DNA of 5,431 nt from Alphaproteobacteria bacterium (GTDB taxonomy: Bacteria > Pseudomonadota > Alphaproteobacteria > ATCC43930 > CGMCC-115725). Below, piece after piece: positions 1 through 5,363 of the stretch. The stretch covers positions 1 to 5,431 of the forward strand of contig VAZF01000310.1 in the NCBI GenBank assembly GCA_005888425.1, in the 5' to 3' direction. How positions within the stretch are numbered: the first letter of the stretch is position 1; every line of letters starts with the position of its first letter. A program made the position numbers and the translations under genes. The notes under the pieces were generated by a model. It saw only the letters and a list, made by a program, of their open reading frames with translations. It was not told the DNA's origin and ran no database searches.

Positions 1-127
1 CGACAAGGCCGAGCGCCATGATCGCGCTACCGATCAGGCCAAAGCTCGGCACCTCGGCGACGATCAGCGCAAACCCAACGATCAGGCCGAGGCCGAAGAC
101 GAGCAGCGCCTTTTTGGTGTAGCGCAT
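1..127 (-). CDS. Small hydrophobic membrane protein, 3' part outside window
   Basis: The first 42 codons of a minus-strand gene are visible, and the rest lies beyond the left edge. The peptide begins MRYTKKALLVFGLG. A short basic N-terminus (R2, K5, K6) is followed by a hydrophobic stretch at about residues 8-24, a short break around E25-P27, and a second hydrophobic stretch from about residue 29 onward. This is typical of a small inner-membrane protein with two or more helices. I do not recognise a family and propose no function. The ATG at 127-125 has no Shine-Dalgarno-like sequence ahead of it, because a palindromic repeat begins only 11 nt upstream. A consensus TATAAT hexamer on the same strand overlaps this ATG, so the true start could be further downstream. 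Codon use is GC-rich like the neighbouring genes, which supports real coding. Confidence 0.6.
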   Translation of the reverse strand, partial: MRYTKKALLVFGLGLIVGFALIVAEVPSFGLIGSAIMALGLV

Positions 128-134
128 TATATCA
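126..134 (-). promoter_or_regulatory. Extended -10 promoter-like motif TGATATAAT
   Basis: On the minus strand this reads TGATATAAT, a perfect TGn-TATAAT extended -10 element, in an otherwise GC-rich background. It lies between the palindromic repeat and the gene reading toward the left edge, and it overlaps that gene's proposed ATG. No good -35 hexamer is seen 16-18 nt upstream, inside the repeat, although extended -10 promoters can work without one. If active, transcription would begin near position 119-120, inside the proposed reading frame. It may be a chance AT-rich match. Confidence 0.3.
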
Positions 135-138
135 TGCC

Positions 139-220
139 GTCATTACGAGGAGCGCAGACAAAGCAATGCCCATCTCGGTGCACTCCGTGTGGGAGATTGC
201 TTCGCTTCGCTCGCAATGAC
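139..220. repeat. REP-like palindromic intergenic element (about 82 bp)
   Basis: This is a near-complete imperfect palindrome centred near position 180. The outer arms GTCATTACGAG (139-149) and CTCGCAATGAC (210-220) pair with one mismatch. The middle arms AAGCAAT (161-167) and ATTGCTT (196-202) pair perfectly, as do CCCA (169-172) and TGGG (190-193). The centre contains GTGCAC (178-183). Unpaired bases on the left arm, about 150-160, would bulge. The arm sequence strongly resembles the dispersed GTCATTGCGAG...GAAGCAATC palindromes I recall from Bradyrhizobium-type and some other genomes. The element fills most of the 109-bp gap between two co-oriented minus-strand genes. It carries no recognisable reading frame and could fold in RNA as a processing, stability or attenuation element. 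Its copy number elsewhere in the genome cannot be seen here. Confidence 0.75.
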
Positions 221-236
221 CCCTCGACTTTCGGGG

Positions 237-611
237 CTACCGGTTGCACTCGACGCTGCGTATCTTGCACTGACCCTTTGTGTGTTTCTGGCAGCTCTGC
301 ATCGCACCTAGTTCCGCTGCGGCACGATTTGTACGCTTCCCACCACCCCATCCGGTTCCGGTCTCGGCTATCGCGACGGCGCCGCATTCCTTCGATGATG
401 TCCGGAAAATTATCTTGCATTTATCGCTGCCGCATATCTTCGACGCAACGTCATCCGCTTTGCCCTGCGTCTCTTCGTTCGAGCTAAGACCATACTTTCG
501 TGTGCTCTCGTCAAATGCCAGGGCACCATACCCGGCGGCAGCCGGCGCGGCAGTTGCGAGCACAAACAGGGCGGCCGCAAACCCGGTGGCATTTAGAATG
601 GCGCGATGCAT
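237..611 (-). CDS. Secreted Cys-rich DUF4189-type protein
   Basis: The gene encodes 124 residues. Residues 1-26 form a Sec signal peptide: a short basic start (H2, R3), a hydrophobic core at about 9-22, and an AAPAAA site, with likely cleavage before G27. The mature part begins GYGALAFD and continues through CGAVAIAE (76-83), GTGWGGG (85-91) and an Ala-rich helix (97-103). This order is that of the DUF4189 family, small secreted bacterial proteins of unknown function. Six cysteines (60, 65, 76, 107, 115, 122) could form three disulfides, consistent with a periplasmic or extracellular location. The start is well supported: AGGGGA at 624-619 lies 7 nt before the ATG. A -10-like GATAAT lies at 634-629 on the same strand, without a clear -35. 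Base composition is visibly less GC-rich than in the flanking genes. It is probably monocistronic, since a palindromic repeat follows its stop codon. Confidence 0.78.
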   Translation of the reverse strand: MHRAILNATGFAAALFVLATAAPAAAGYGALAFDESTRKYGLSSNEETQGKADDVASKICGSDKCKIIFRTSSKECGAVAIAETGTGWGGGKRTNRAAAELGAMQSCQKHTKGQCKIRSVECNR

Positions 612-718
612 GTATCCATCCCCTGCGAATTATCGGCCGAAGCTAATCCTTCGATCGCGGATGTAAGGTATGGTTCGGGAACAGCGCGCGCAACTGCCGC
701 GCGCTACGGAGATTGCGA
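612..718. promoter_or_regulatory. Divergent intergenic region, DUF4189 gene / aminotransferase gene
   Basis: This 107-bp spacer must carry the 5' control signals of two genes that point away from each other. Toward the minus-strand gene there is a -10-like GATAAT (634-629) and a good ribosome site AGGGGA (624-619). Toward the plus-strand gene there is a perfect hairpin (683-705), followed by GGAG at 708-711, 7 nt before the ATG at 719. I see no convincing -35 hexamer for either direction and recognise no known operator. Assignment of promoter function rests on position rather than on consensus matches. Confidence 0.4.
683..705. repeat. Perfect 8-bp inverted repeat in aminotransferase leader
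   Basis: AGCGCGCG (683-690) and CGCGCGCT (698-705) are exact reverse complements separated by the 7-nt loop CAACTGC. The structure ends 2 nt before the GGAG ribosome-binding sequence (708-711) of the aminotransferase gene. It could act as an operator-like dyad in DNA, or as a very stable RNA hairpin that limits ribosome access. No T-run follows, so it is not a standard intrinsic terminator. GC-rich alternating sequence makes chance palindromes more likely in such a genome. Confidence 0.5.
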
Positions 719-1963
719 ATGGACAGCGAAGCCGAATTGCTCGCGCGTGCCCGCCGCTACAGCTTTCGAGCGCGAATGGACTCCAAGTCCCAACGGGGCG
801 AGATCGCGGGACCGGTGTTCGTGTCGGGCCAAGGCTCGGAGGTCGAGGACGTCACCGGCAAGCGCTGGCTCGACTTCAACTCCGGCCAGATGTGCGCCGC
901 GCTCGGCCACAACCATCCGACGGTCACCGCCGCGATCAGAGAGGCTTGCGACACGCTGATCCACGCTCATAGCAGCTATTTCAATGTGCAGGAGATCCGG
1001 CTCGCCGAGCGGCTGGCGCGCGTGATGCCAGAAGGGCTGGAGAAAAGCCTGTTCCTGCAATCCGGCTCCGACGCCAACGAGGCGGCGGGTTCTCTGACTT
1101 TTGCCGGCTGGCACAAGGAGCACGGGCCGCTGCCGAGCGGGAGCCAGGCGATCGTCGCGCCCTATTGCTATCGCTGCCCGCTGCGCCAGACGTTTCCGGC
1201 CTGCAACTACGCCTGCCTCGACACCAGCTTTGAGCTGATCGATGCGCAATCGACCGGCCGGCCGGCGGCGGTGTTGACCGAGCCGCTGTTCAGCGCCGGC
1301 GGCGTCATCGAGCCGCCGCCGGGCTGGCTGAAGCGCCTCCAGGAATTATGCAGCGCGCGCGGCATGCTGTTGATCCTCGACGAGGAGCAGACCGGCCTCG
1401 GCAAGCTCGGGACGATGTTCGCCTGCGACGCGGAGGGTGTCGTCCCGGACATGATCACCGTCGCGAAGCATTTCGGCGGCGGCATCAGCATCAGCGCGGT
1501 TACGACGAGCGCGGCGATCGAGGAGAAGGTCGTCGAGAGCGGCTTTATCAACACGCATTCGCACTCGAATGACCCGCTCGCCTGCGCCGCCGGGATCGCC
1601 AGCCTCGATGTCATCGAGGGCGAGGACATGCCGGCAAAGGCGCGCGCAATCGGCGACCGCTTCAAGGGCCATCTCGGTGCCTTGGCGCAACGCTACGAGC
1701 AAATCGGCGATGTGCGCGGGCGTGGCCTCCTGCTCGGCATCGAACTGGTCGAGGACCGGCATTCGCGCAAGCCGGCCTATGCACTCGGCCAGGCGGTCTA
1801 TCGCTATTGCTTTGAGCGTGGCCTCATCTTCAGCCAGCGGCGACAAGGCAGCGTTTTGCGCTTCGTGCCGCCGATGACGACGAGCGAGGCACAACTCGAC
1901 CGCGCCGCGCAACTGCTCGATGACGCGTTCACCGCTGCGCTTCAGGGCAAGGTGAAGGCATAG
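719..1963 (+). CDS. Class III PLP aminotransferase, dialkylglycine decarboxylase-like, with internal deletion
   Basis: The product has 414 residues, fold-type I and PLP-dependent. It resembles 2,2-dialkylglycine decarboxylase and the related 'aspartate aminotransferase family' proteins. Visible landmarks are LDFNSGQM (51-58, substrate-loop Gln57), SGSDANEAA (115-123, PLP-phosphate loop), TEP (187-189), DEEQTG (221-226; Asp221 for the pyridine nitrogen, Gln224), VAKHFGGG (248-255; Lys250 as Schiff-base lysine), HSNDP (282-286), VRGRGLLLGIEL (332-343) and LRFVPP (380-385; Arg381 for the substrate carboxylate). Compared from memory with Burkholderia DgdA (about 433 residues), roughly 27 residues are missing between A123 and G124, including the W/F-H-G motif whose aromatic ring stacks on PLP. 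The frame is kept. The enzyme may therefore be inactive or altered. I chose the ATG at 719 over the TTG at 713 because GGAG (708-711) lies 7 nt before it and only 1 nt before the TTG. The 3' end overlaps the convergent gene by 22 bp. The true substrate cannot be read from the sequence. Confidence 0.85.
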   Translation: MDSEAELLARARRYSFRARMDSKSQRGEIAGPVFVSGQGSEVEDVTGKRWLDFNSGQMCAALGHNHPTVTAAIREACDTLIHAHSSYFNVQEIRLAERLARVMPEGLEKSLFLQSGSDANEAAGSLTFAGWHKEHGPLPSGSQAIVAPYCYRCPLRQTFPACNYACLDTSFELIDAQSTGRPAAVLTEPLFSAGGVIEPPPGWLKRLQELCSARGMLLILDEEQTGLGKLGTMFACDAEGVVPDMITVAKHFGGGISISAVTTSAAIEEKVVESGFINTHSHSNDPLACAAGIASLDVIEGEDMPAKARAIGDRFKGHLGALAQRYEQIGDVRGRGLLLGIELVEDRHSRKPAYALGQAVYRYCFERGLIFSQRRQGSVLRFVPPMTTSEAQLDRAAQLLDDAFTAALQGKVKA

Positions 1964-3429
1964 AGGCGACCGTCGGCGCCGACAAAGAGCCGGTCGTCGG
2001 CGGCGATTAATGTCTGGAAATGCCGCAGACCGACGAGCGGCGGGCTCGCGAACAATCGCTCGCCAGTGTCGCCGCGGAAGCCGTGCAGCCGGTTGTCGCC
2101 CTCGGCGCCCAGCATCCAGACGATCGGATTGGCAGTGCCGTCGGTCGTCGTGACAATCGGGGAACCGGCGCCCGACACCGCGCCGCACCATGCCGCCGCG
2201 ATTGCCGGGCGCGGACTGGCGGCGATCCGCAAGACGGTCAGATCGCCGCCCTGGCCGGATGGACAAGGCGCGCCGTGCCCCTGGAAAGCGACGAGCATCG
2301 CATCGGCGGCGCGATAGGCGGCAGGGGCGGTGCGGATCGGATAAGTCGAGACGCGCTCGGTAACCAGGCTGCCGCCGAACCCGCCGAGATTGGAGCGGTC
2401 GAGCAAATAGGCCTTCTCGTCCTTGCCGAGCGCGAGCACGACGGGAGGACCGCCGGGCAGATCGAGCGGCAGCGGGTTGGTGCCGCCGAGATCGGCGTCC
2501 CGTGTATCGAGGGCGCGCCAGTCCGACGCGGCAAAAAAGTCGGGGTTGCGCTCGGAATGATGCAAATCGGGCGCAAGGCGAAACACGGCCTCGCCATCGG
2601 CCCAGTCGCGCGCGCCCACGGTGTTGCCGGTCGCGACATAGAGCGAGATCCCGTCGCTGGCGATGCCGCCCGGCGCCCAGATACCGCCGCCGCGGCCGCG
2701 GGTCCGCCACGCCGCGACACGCTGCGGATCGCCGAGCGGCACGCCGACGACCCAGCCGTGGTAATCGCCGCAATCGCCGTAAAAGCCGCCATACGGGATG
2801 TAGAGGATGCCATTGAGGATCGTGAGCGCGCCGCGCTGGTTCTGCACACGCGAATCGAAGCTCTCGCTTTTGGTCCGCAGCACGTCGGCGACATCGATCG
2901 GCCACCCGGGCAAGGGCGCGCCGTCTTTCAGCGACAAGGCGAAGATGCGGTGGCGTGGGCCGCCGGTGTCGGCGACCATCGCATCGAGGTAGAGAGTGGC
3001 GCCTGCCTCGTCGATGACCGGGGTGCCGGTGATGCCCAGCGGATCGATGTTGCCGCAGCCGAAAGCCGAAAGCGGCGCTGGGCGGCCGAGTGCGCGAGTC
3101 CAGACGGTATTGCCGCTCGCAGCATCGATCGCGGTCACGACATTGCTTTCGCTGCCGACGATCAGCACGCCGGCGGCGGCGCCGGGCGGCCGCCAATAAA
3201 GCGGCTGAGCATAGAGGTGCCCCTCGAAATGCGGCATAAAGCCGGCATCGAAACGCAGCGCGCGGGCATGCTCCCAGGTCAGTTCCGGCGTGGTGAAGTT
3301 GCCGCTCCGGTTGGCATGGCCGTGATAGGCCGGCACCGATTCCGCGGCAGCGGGGACGCCGGCGATCACTGGCAATAGCGAGAGCAGACCCCGCCCAAGC
3401 CAAAATCCAAGGATGCTCGCGACCCGCAT
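1942..3429 (-). CDS. Exported PQQ-type beta-propeller repeat protein
   Basis: The product has 495 residues. Residues 1-29 look like a Sec signal peptide: R2 and R13 flank hydrophobic segments, ending GVPAAA with likely cleavage before E30. The mature protein has repeated beta-propeller blades of the PQQ/BamB-like kind: a run of beta strands, then 'aiDaasGntvW' (100-110), 'RIFALSLKDG' (161-170), 'VLALGKDEKAYLLDR' (331-345) and 'LHGFRGDTGERLF' (448-460), ending 'LFVGADGRLYAF' (481-492). Strongly patterned stretches include CGNIDPLGITGTPVID (125-140), GDCGDYHGWVVG (218-229), GGGIWAPGG (247-255) and TNPLPLDLP (317-325). Four cysteines (125, 220, 389, 415) remain in the mature chain. It is probably a periplasmic protein. 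Cofactor binding and catalysis are not shown, and I do not recognise a characterised relative. The ATG at 3429 gives a proper signal peptide but only a weak ribosome site. An AAGGAGA at 3517-3511 sits 6 nt before an in-frame CTG (3504), a possible longer form. The gene is convergent with the aminotransferase gene and divergent from the glpD operon. Confidence 0.8.
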   Translation of the reverse strand: MRVASILGFWLGRGLLSLLPVIAGVPAAAESVPAYHGHANRSGNFTTPELTWEHARALRFDAGFMPHFEGHLYAQPLYWRPPGAAAGVLIVGSESNVVTAIDAASGNTVWTRALGRPAPLSAFGCGNIDPLGITGTPVIDEAGATLYLDAMVADTGGPRHRIFALSLKDGAPLPGWPIDVADVLRTKSESFDSRVQNQRGALTILNGILYIPYGGFYGDCGDYHGWVVGVPLGDPQRVAAWRTRGRGGGIWAPGGIASDGISLYVATGNTVGARDWADGEAVFRLAPDLHHSERNPDFFAASDWRALDTRDADLGGTNPLPLDLPGGPPVVLALGKDEKAYLLDRSNLGGFGGSLVTERVSTYPIRTAPAAYRAADAMLVAFQGHGAPCPSGQGGDLTVLRIAASPRPAIAAAWCGAVSGAGSPIVTTTDGTANPIVWMLGAEGDNRLHGFRGDTGERLFASPPLVGLRHFQTLIAADDRLFVGADGRLYAFTLP

Positions 3430-3519
3430 GGCGCTTCGCCTATAGTCAGGGCGCCCCGCGAGCGCCTCGCCGGGCCGCCGGTTTGCCCCGGCGCAGCCCG
3501 CCAGCCGGGGTCTCCTTAA
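3430..3519. promoter_or_regulatory. Divergent promoter region, propeller gene / glpD operon
   Basis: This 90-bp spacer separates two divergent transcription units and so should hold both promoters. The only AT-rich island is TATAGT at 3441-3446 on the plus strand (5 of 6 to the -10 consensus). The complementary strand of the same island reads TGACTATAGG, so either direction could use it. No -35 consensus is visible for either. The rest is very GC-rich and includes a perfect hairpin next to the plus-strand start codon. Assignment rests mainly on position. Confidence 0.35.
3486..3510. repeat. Perfect 7-bp inverted repeat 9 nt before operon start codon
   Basis: CCCCGGC (3486-3492) and GCCGGGG (3504-3510) are exact reverse complements with an 11-nt loop. 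The stem ends 9 nt before the ATG at 3520, and the sequence between them, TCTCCTTAA, contains no Shine-Dalgarno motif. In the plus-strand transcript the hairpin would occupy the place where a ribosome site normally sits. On the minus strand, TCTCCTT reads as AAGGAGA. It may be a regulator-binding dyad, an RNA structure or a chance GC palindrome. Confidence 0.45.
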
Positions 3520-4566
3520 ATGATGACGACGGGTTCGACTACACCCTCGGAAGCCGTGCCGGCCCAAACCGTGCCGGTTGCAAGCATCGTCCTGATCGTT
3601 CTCGGTGTCGTCCCCTATGCCATGATCATGGCGGGGATGAGCGACCTGCACGATGTCGACGGCATCAGCCGCGGGCTCGCCGGCGTCTACGCGGTCATCG
3701 GCATCGCCATTCTGTGGATCATGCTCGCGATCCTTCTGGGGCTGGGCGCGGCCAAGGGCCGCATGCCGAGCTGGGCCGGGATTGCCGCGCTCGTCCTGCA
3801 CCCGGTTTCACTGGTGGCAGTCGGAGCCACGGTCGACCTGCTGTCCTCACCCGGCTTCGACTGGGCCCTTATCGTGCCGGGGGTATTGCCGCCGCTGATC
3901 GCGGCTTATGCACTGTGGGCACGATTACCGGGGCTGCACGGCGTGCTGCCGGAGACCGCGACGAGCGGCGCCGTTTGCGCTGCGGTGCTACTGTTATCGG
4001 CTGTGCCATGGATTGCGCTATCGCAACGCTCGTCCGAGCGGGCGGAGGTGCGTGCGCAGCAACAGCAGCTTCCGGTCATCTCGGACGAAGAACGCCGGGC
4101 ACAGGCGACGCGTGATTGGCAGGCGCGGTTCGAGGGGCTGACCCCGGATTCGTCATTCGGCGATTACCTCGACTACATCAAGCCGGGCAGCCCGTTTCGC
4201 CAGCGCGCGCTGGAGGAAGCTCGGCTGGTCACCGATCGTCAGGAGCAGGCCGAAAAATTGATTCGGGACGGCATGCTGGTCTGGCTTGGCGATCTGTGGC
4301 AGCTCGATATCGCGCCGACGCCGAGCCTCTGCGATGCCTTCGCCGCGAGGTTACAGAAGGAAGCCGAGGAGGACCGCGGCAAGGGCAGCTATTGGGTCGT
4401 AGTCGAATATCTCGAAATTCATCTCGAGAATTTGAAATGGCTGGCATCGGCGCATTGCGATCTGAAGGACGCGATCGCCGCGGTCGAGACGACCGCAAGG
4501 GGTTATCCTGAGACGCCGCAACGCGACCGGTTTCTCGCCGCGCTGGCGCAACTGCCCCAATCCTGA
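3520..4566 (+). CDS. Five-helix membrane protein with C-terminal soluble domain, unknown function
   Basis: The product has 348 residues and no family I recognise. Five hydrophobic segments are visible at about 19-40, 54-76, 84-107, 114-136 and 148-167. They are followed by a Gln/Arg-rich linker (169-183, with QQQQ at 180-183) and a soluble, mainly helical domain of about 165 residues rich in Glu, Arg and aromatics. This domain contains GDYLDYIKPGSPF (214-226), LVWLGDLWQLDI (253-264) and YWVVVEYLEIHLENLKWLA (291-309). Two cysteines in it (271, 313) could pair if the domain is outside the cytoplasm. With an odd number of helices, the two termini lie on opposite sides of the membrane. The start at 3520 is forced from upstream because an in-frame TAA ends at 3519; the next codon is also ATG. 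No ribosome site is visible. The gene is the first of a tight operon, with its stop 8 bp before the HAD phosphatase gene. Confidence 0.72.
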   Translation: MMTTGSTTPSEAVPAQTVPVASIVLIVLGVVPYAMIMAGMSDLHDVDGISRGLAGVYAVIGIAILWIMLAILLGLGAAKGRMPSWAGIAALVLHPVSLVAVGATVDLLSSPGFDWALIVPGVLPPLIAAYALWARLPGLHGVLPETATSGAVCAAVLLLSAVPWIALSQRSSERAEVRAQQQQLPVISDEERRAQATRDWQARFEGLTPDSSFGDYLDYIKPGSPFRQRALEEARLVTDRQEQAEKLIRDGMLVWLGDLWQLDIAPTPSLCDAFAARLQKEAEEDRGKGSYWVVVEYLEIHLENLKWLASAHCDLKDAIAAVETTARGYPETPQRDRFLAALAQLPQS

Positions 4567-4574
4567 CGAACCCG

Positions 4575-5363
4575 ATGCGTGCGCTTGCCGGGTTCCCGAG
4601 CGAGGCGCGGCGCAGGATCCGGTTTGTCCTCCTCGACATAGACGACACGCTGACGACCGAGGGCCGGCTGAGCGCGGATGCGTATGCCGCGCTCGAACGG
4701 CTGTCGCAGCATGGGCTGCGCGTCATTCCGGTGACCGGCCGGCCCGCGGGGTGGTGCGATATGATCGCACGCTTCTGGCCGGTCGACGCGGTAATCGGCG
4801 AGAACGGCGCCTTTTATTTCCGCTATGACCATGCGGCGCGCACGATGACACGCCGCTTCTGGCTCTCCGACGAGGAGCGCGAGGCCGCAGGCCGGCGGCT
4901 CGCCCGTCTTGGTGAAGAGATCGTCGCCGCGCTGCCTCGGACGCGCATCGCCGCCGACCAGCCCTTCCGGGTGGCCGATCTGGCGATCGATTTTGCCGAG
5001 GATACCGGGCCGCTGCCGCCGGCAGAGGTCGACCGCATCGTCGCGATGATGCAGGCGGCGGGCGCTTCGGCGAAGGTCAGCTCGATCCACGTCAATGGCT
5101 GGTTCGGCAATTGGGACAAGCTGGTGATGACCCGCCGGCTGTTTCGCGAAATCTACGATATCGAACTCGACCGCAAGCGCGAGATCGTCATGTTTATCGG
5201 CGACTCGCCGAATGACGAGCCGATGTTCGCGTTTTTCCCGCACAGCGTCGCCGTTGCCAACATCCGGCCGTTCCTGCCGCGGCTGAAGGCGCTGCCGGCC
5301 TATGTCACCGATGCCGCGGCGGGCGACGGCTTTATCGAATTCGCGGCGATGCTGCTGTCGTGA
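4575..5363 (+). CDS. HAD-superfamily (IIB) phosphatase
   Basis: The product is a 262-residue cytoplasmic Mg-dependent phosphohydrolase, as judged by all four HAD motifs. Motif I is DIDDTLT (21-27), with nucleophile Asp21 and acid/base Asp23. Motif II is VTGR (53-56), with Thr54. Motif III is Lys182 in WDK (180-182). Motif IV is GDSPNDEPMF (209-218), with Asp210 and Asp214. NGA (77-79) and the alpha/beta cap inserted between motifs II and III, at about 84-175, place it in subclass IIB (Cof / sucrose-phosphatase / mannosyl-3-phosphoglycerate-phosphatase type). Length is normal for the class. The substrate is probably a phosphorylated sugar or polyol, but it cannot be fixed from the sequence. 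Its stop codon overlaps the glpD start by 4 bp, and it follows the membrane-protein gene by 8 bp. Coupled translation and a link to glycerol-3-phosphate metabolism are therefore likely. The ATG has no clear ribosome site, consistent with coupling to the upstream gene. Confidence 0.88.
   Translation: MRALAGFPSEARRRIRFVLLDIDDTLTTEGRLSADAYAALERLSQHGLRVIPVTGRPAGWCDMIARFWPVDAVIGENGAFYFRYDHAARTMTRRFWLSDEEREAAGRRLARLGEEIVAALPRTRIAADQPFRVADLAIDFAEDTGPLPPAEVDRIVAMMQAAGASAKVSSIHVNGWFGNWDKLVMTRRLFREIYDIELDRKREIVMFIGDSPNDEPMFAFFPHSVAVANIRPFLPRLKALPAYVTDAAAGDGFIEFAAMLLS

Noticed and set aside
220..236. Possible intrinsic terminator after the DUF4189 gene (CCCCGAAAGTCGAGGGG on the minus strand)
   Set aside because: A 6-bp stem with one bulge can form right after the stop codon, but no T-run follows and the arm runs into the palindromic element. 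Not strong enough to call a terminator.
134..666. Plus-strand open frames over the DUF4189 gene
   Set aside because: They cross the palindromic element and lie antisense to a gene with a ribosome site, signal peptide and family motifs. Their products have no coherent pattern.
713..718. TTG start at 713 for the aminotransferase
   Set aside because: It lies only 1 nt after the GGAG sequence, whereas the in-frame ATG at 719 has a normal 7-nt spacing.
2020..3378. Long open frame of 452 codons on the plus strand, antisense to the propeller gene
   Set aside because: Its translation is rich in Arg, Ala and Gly with no hydrophobic core or motif pattern. It mirrors GC-rich codon structure of the real minus-strand gene, which has a signal peptide and propeller repeats.
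1346..3403. Open frame of 685 codons on the minus strand spanning two genes
   Set aside because: The product is extremely Arg-rich and low in complexity, and it runs through both the aminotransferase antisense and the propeller gene in another frame. It is a by-product of high GC.
3430..3801. Upstream extension of the propeller frame to an ATG at 3801
   Set aside because: The extra 124 residues are charged and low in complexity, overlap the membrane-protein gene on the other strand, and would bury the clear signal peptide that begins at 3429.
3483..4115. Open frame of 210 codons starting at 3483 on the plus strand
   Set aside because: It is out of frame with the five-helix membrane protein and gives an Arg/Gly/Ala-rich product without membrane segments. 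The 3520 frame has clear hydrophobic helices and operon spacing.
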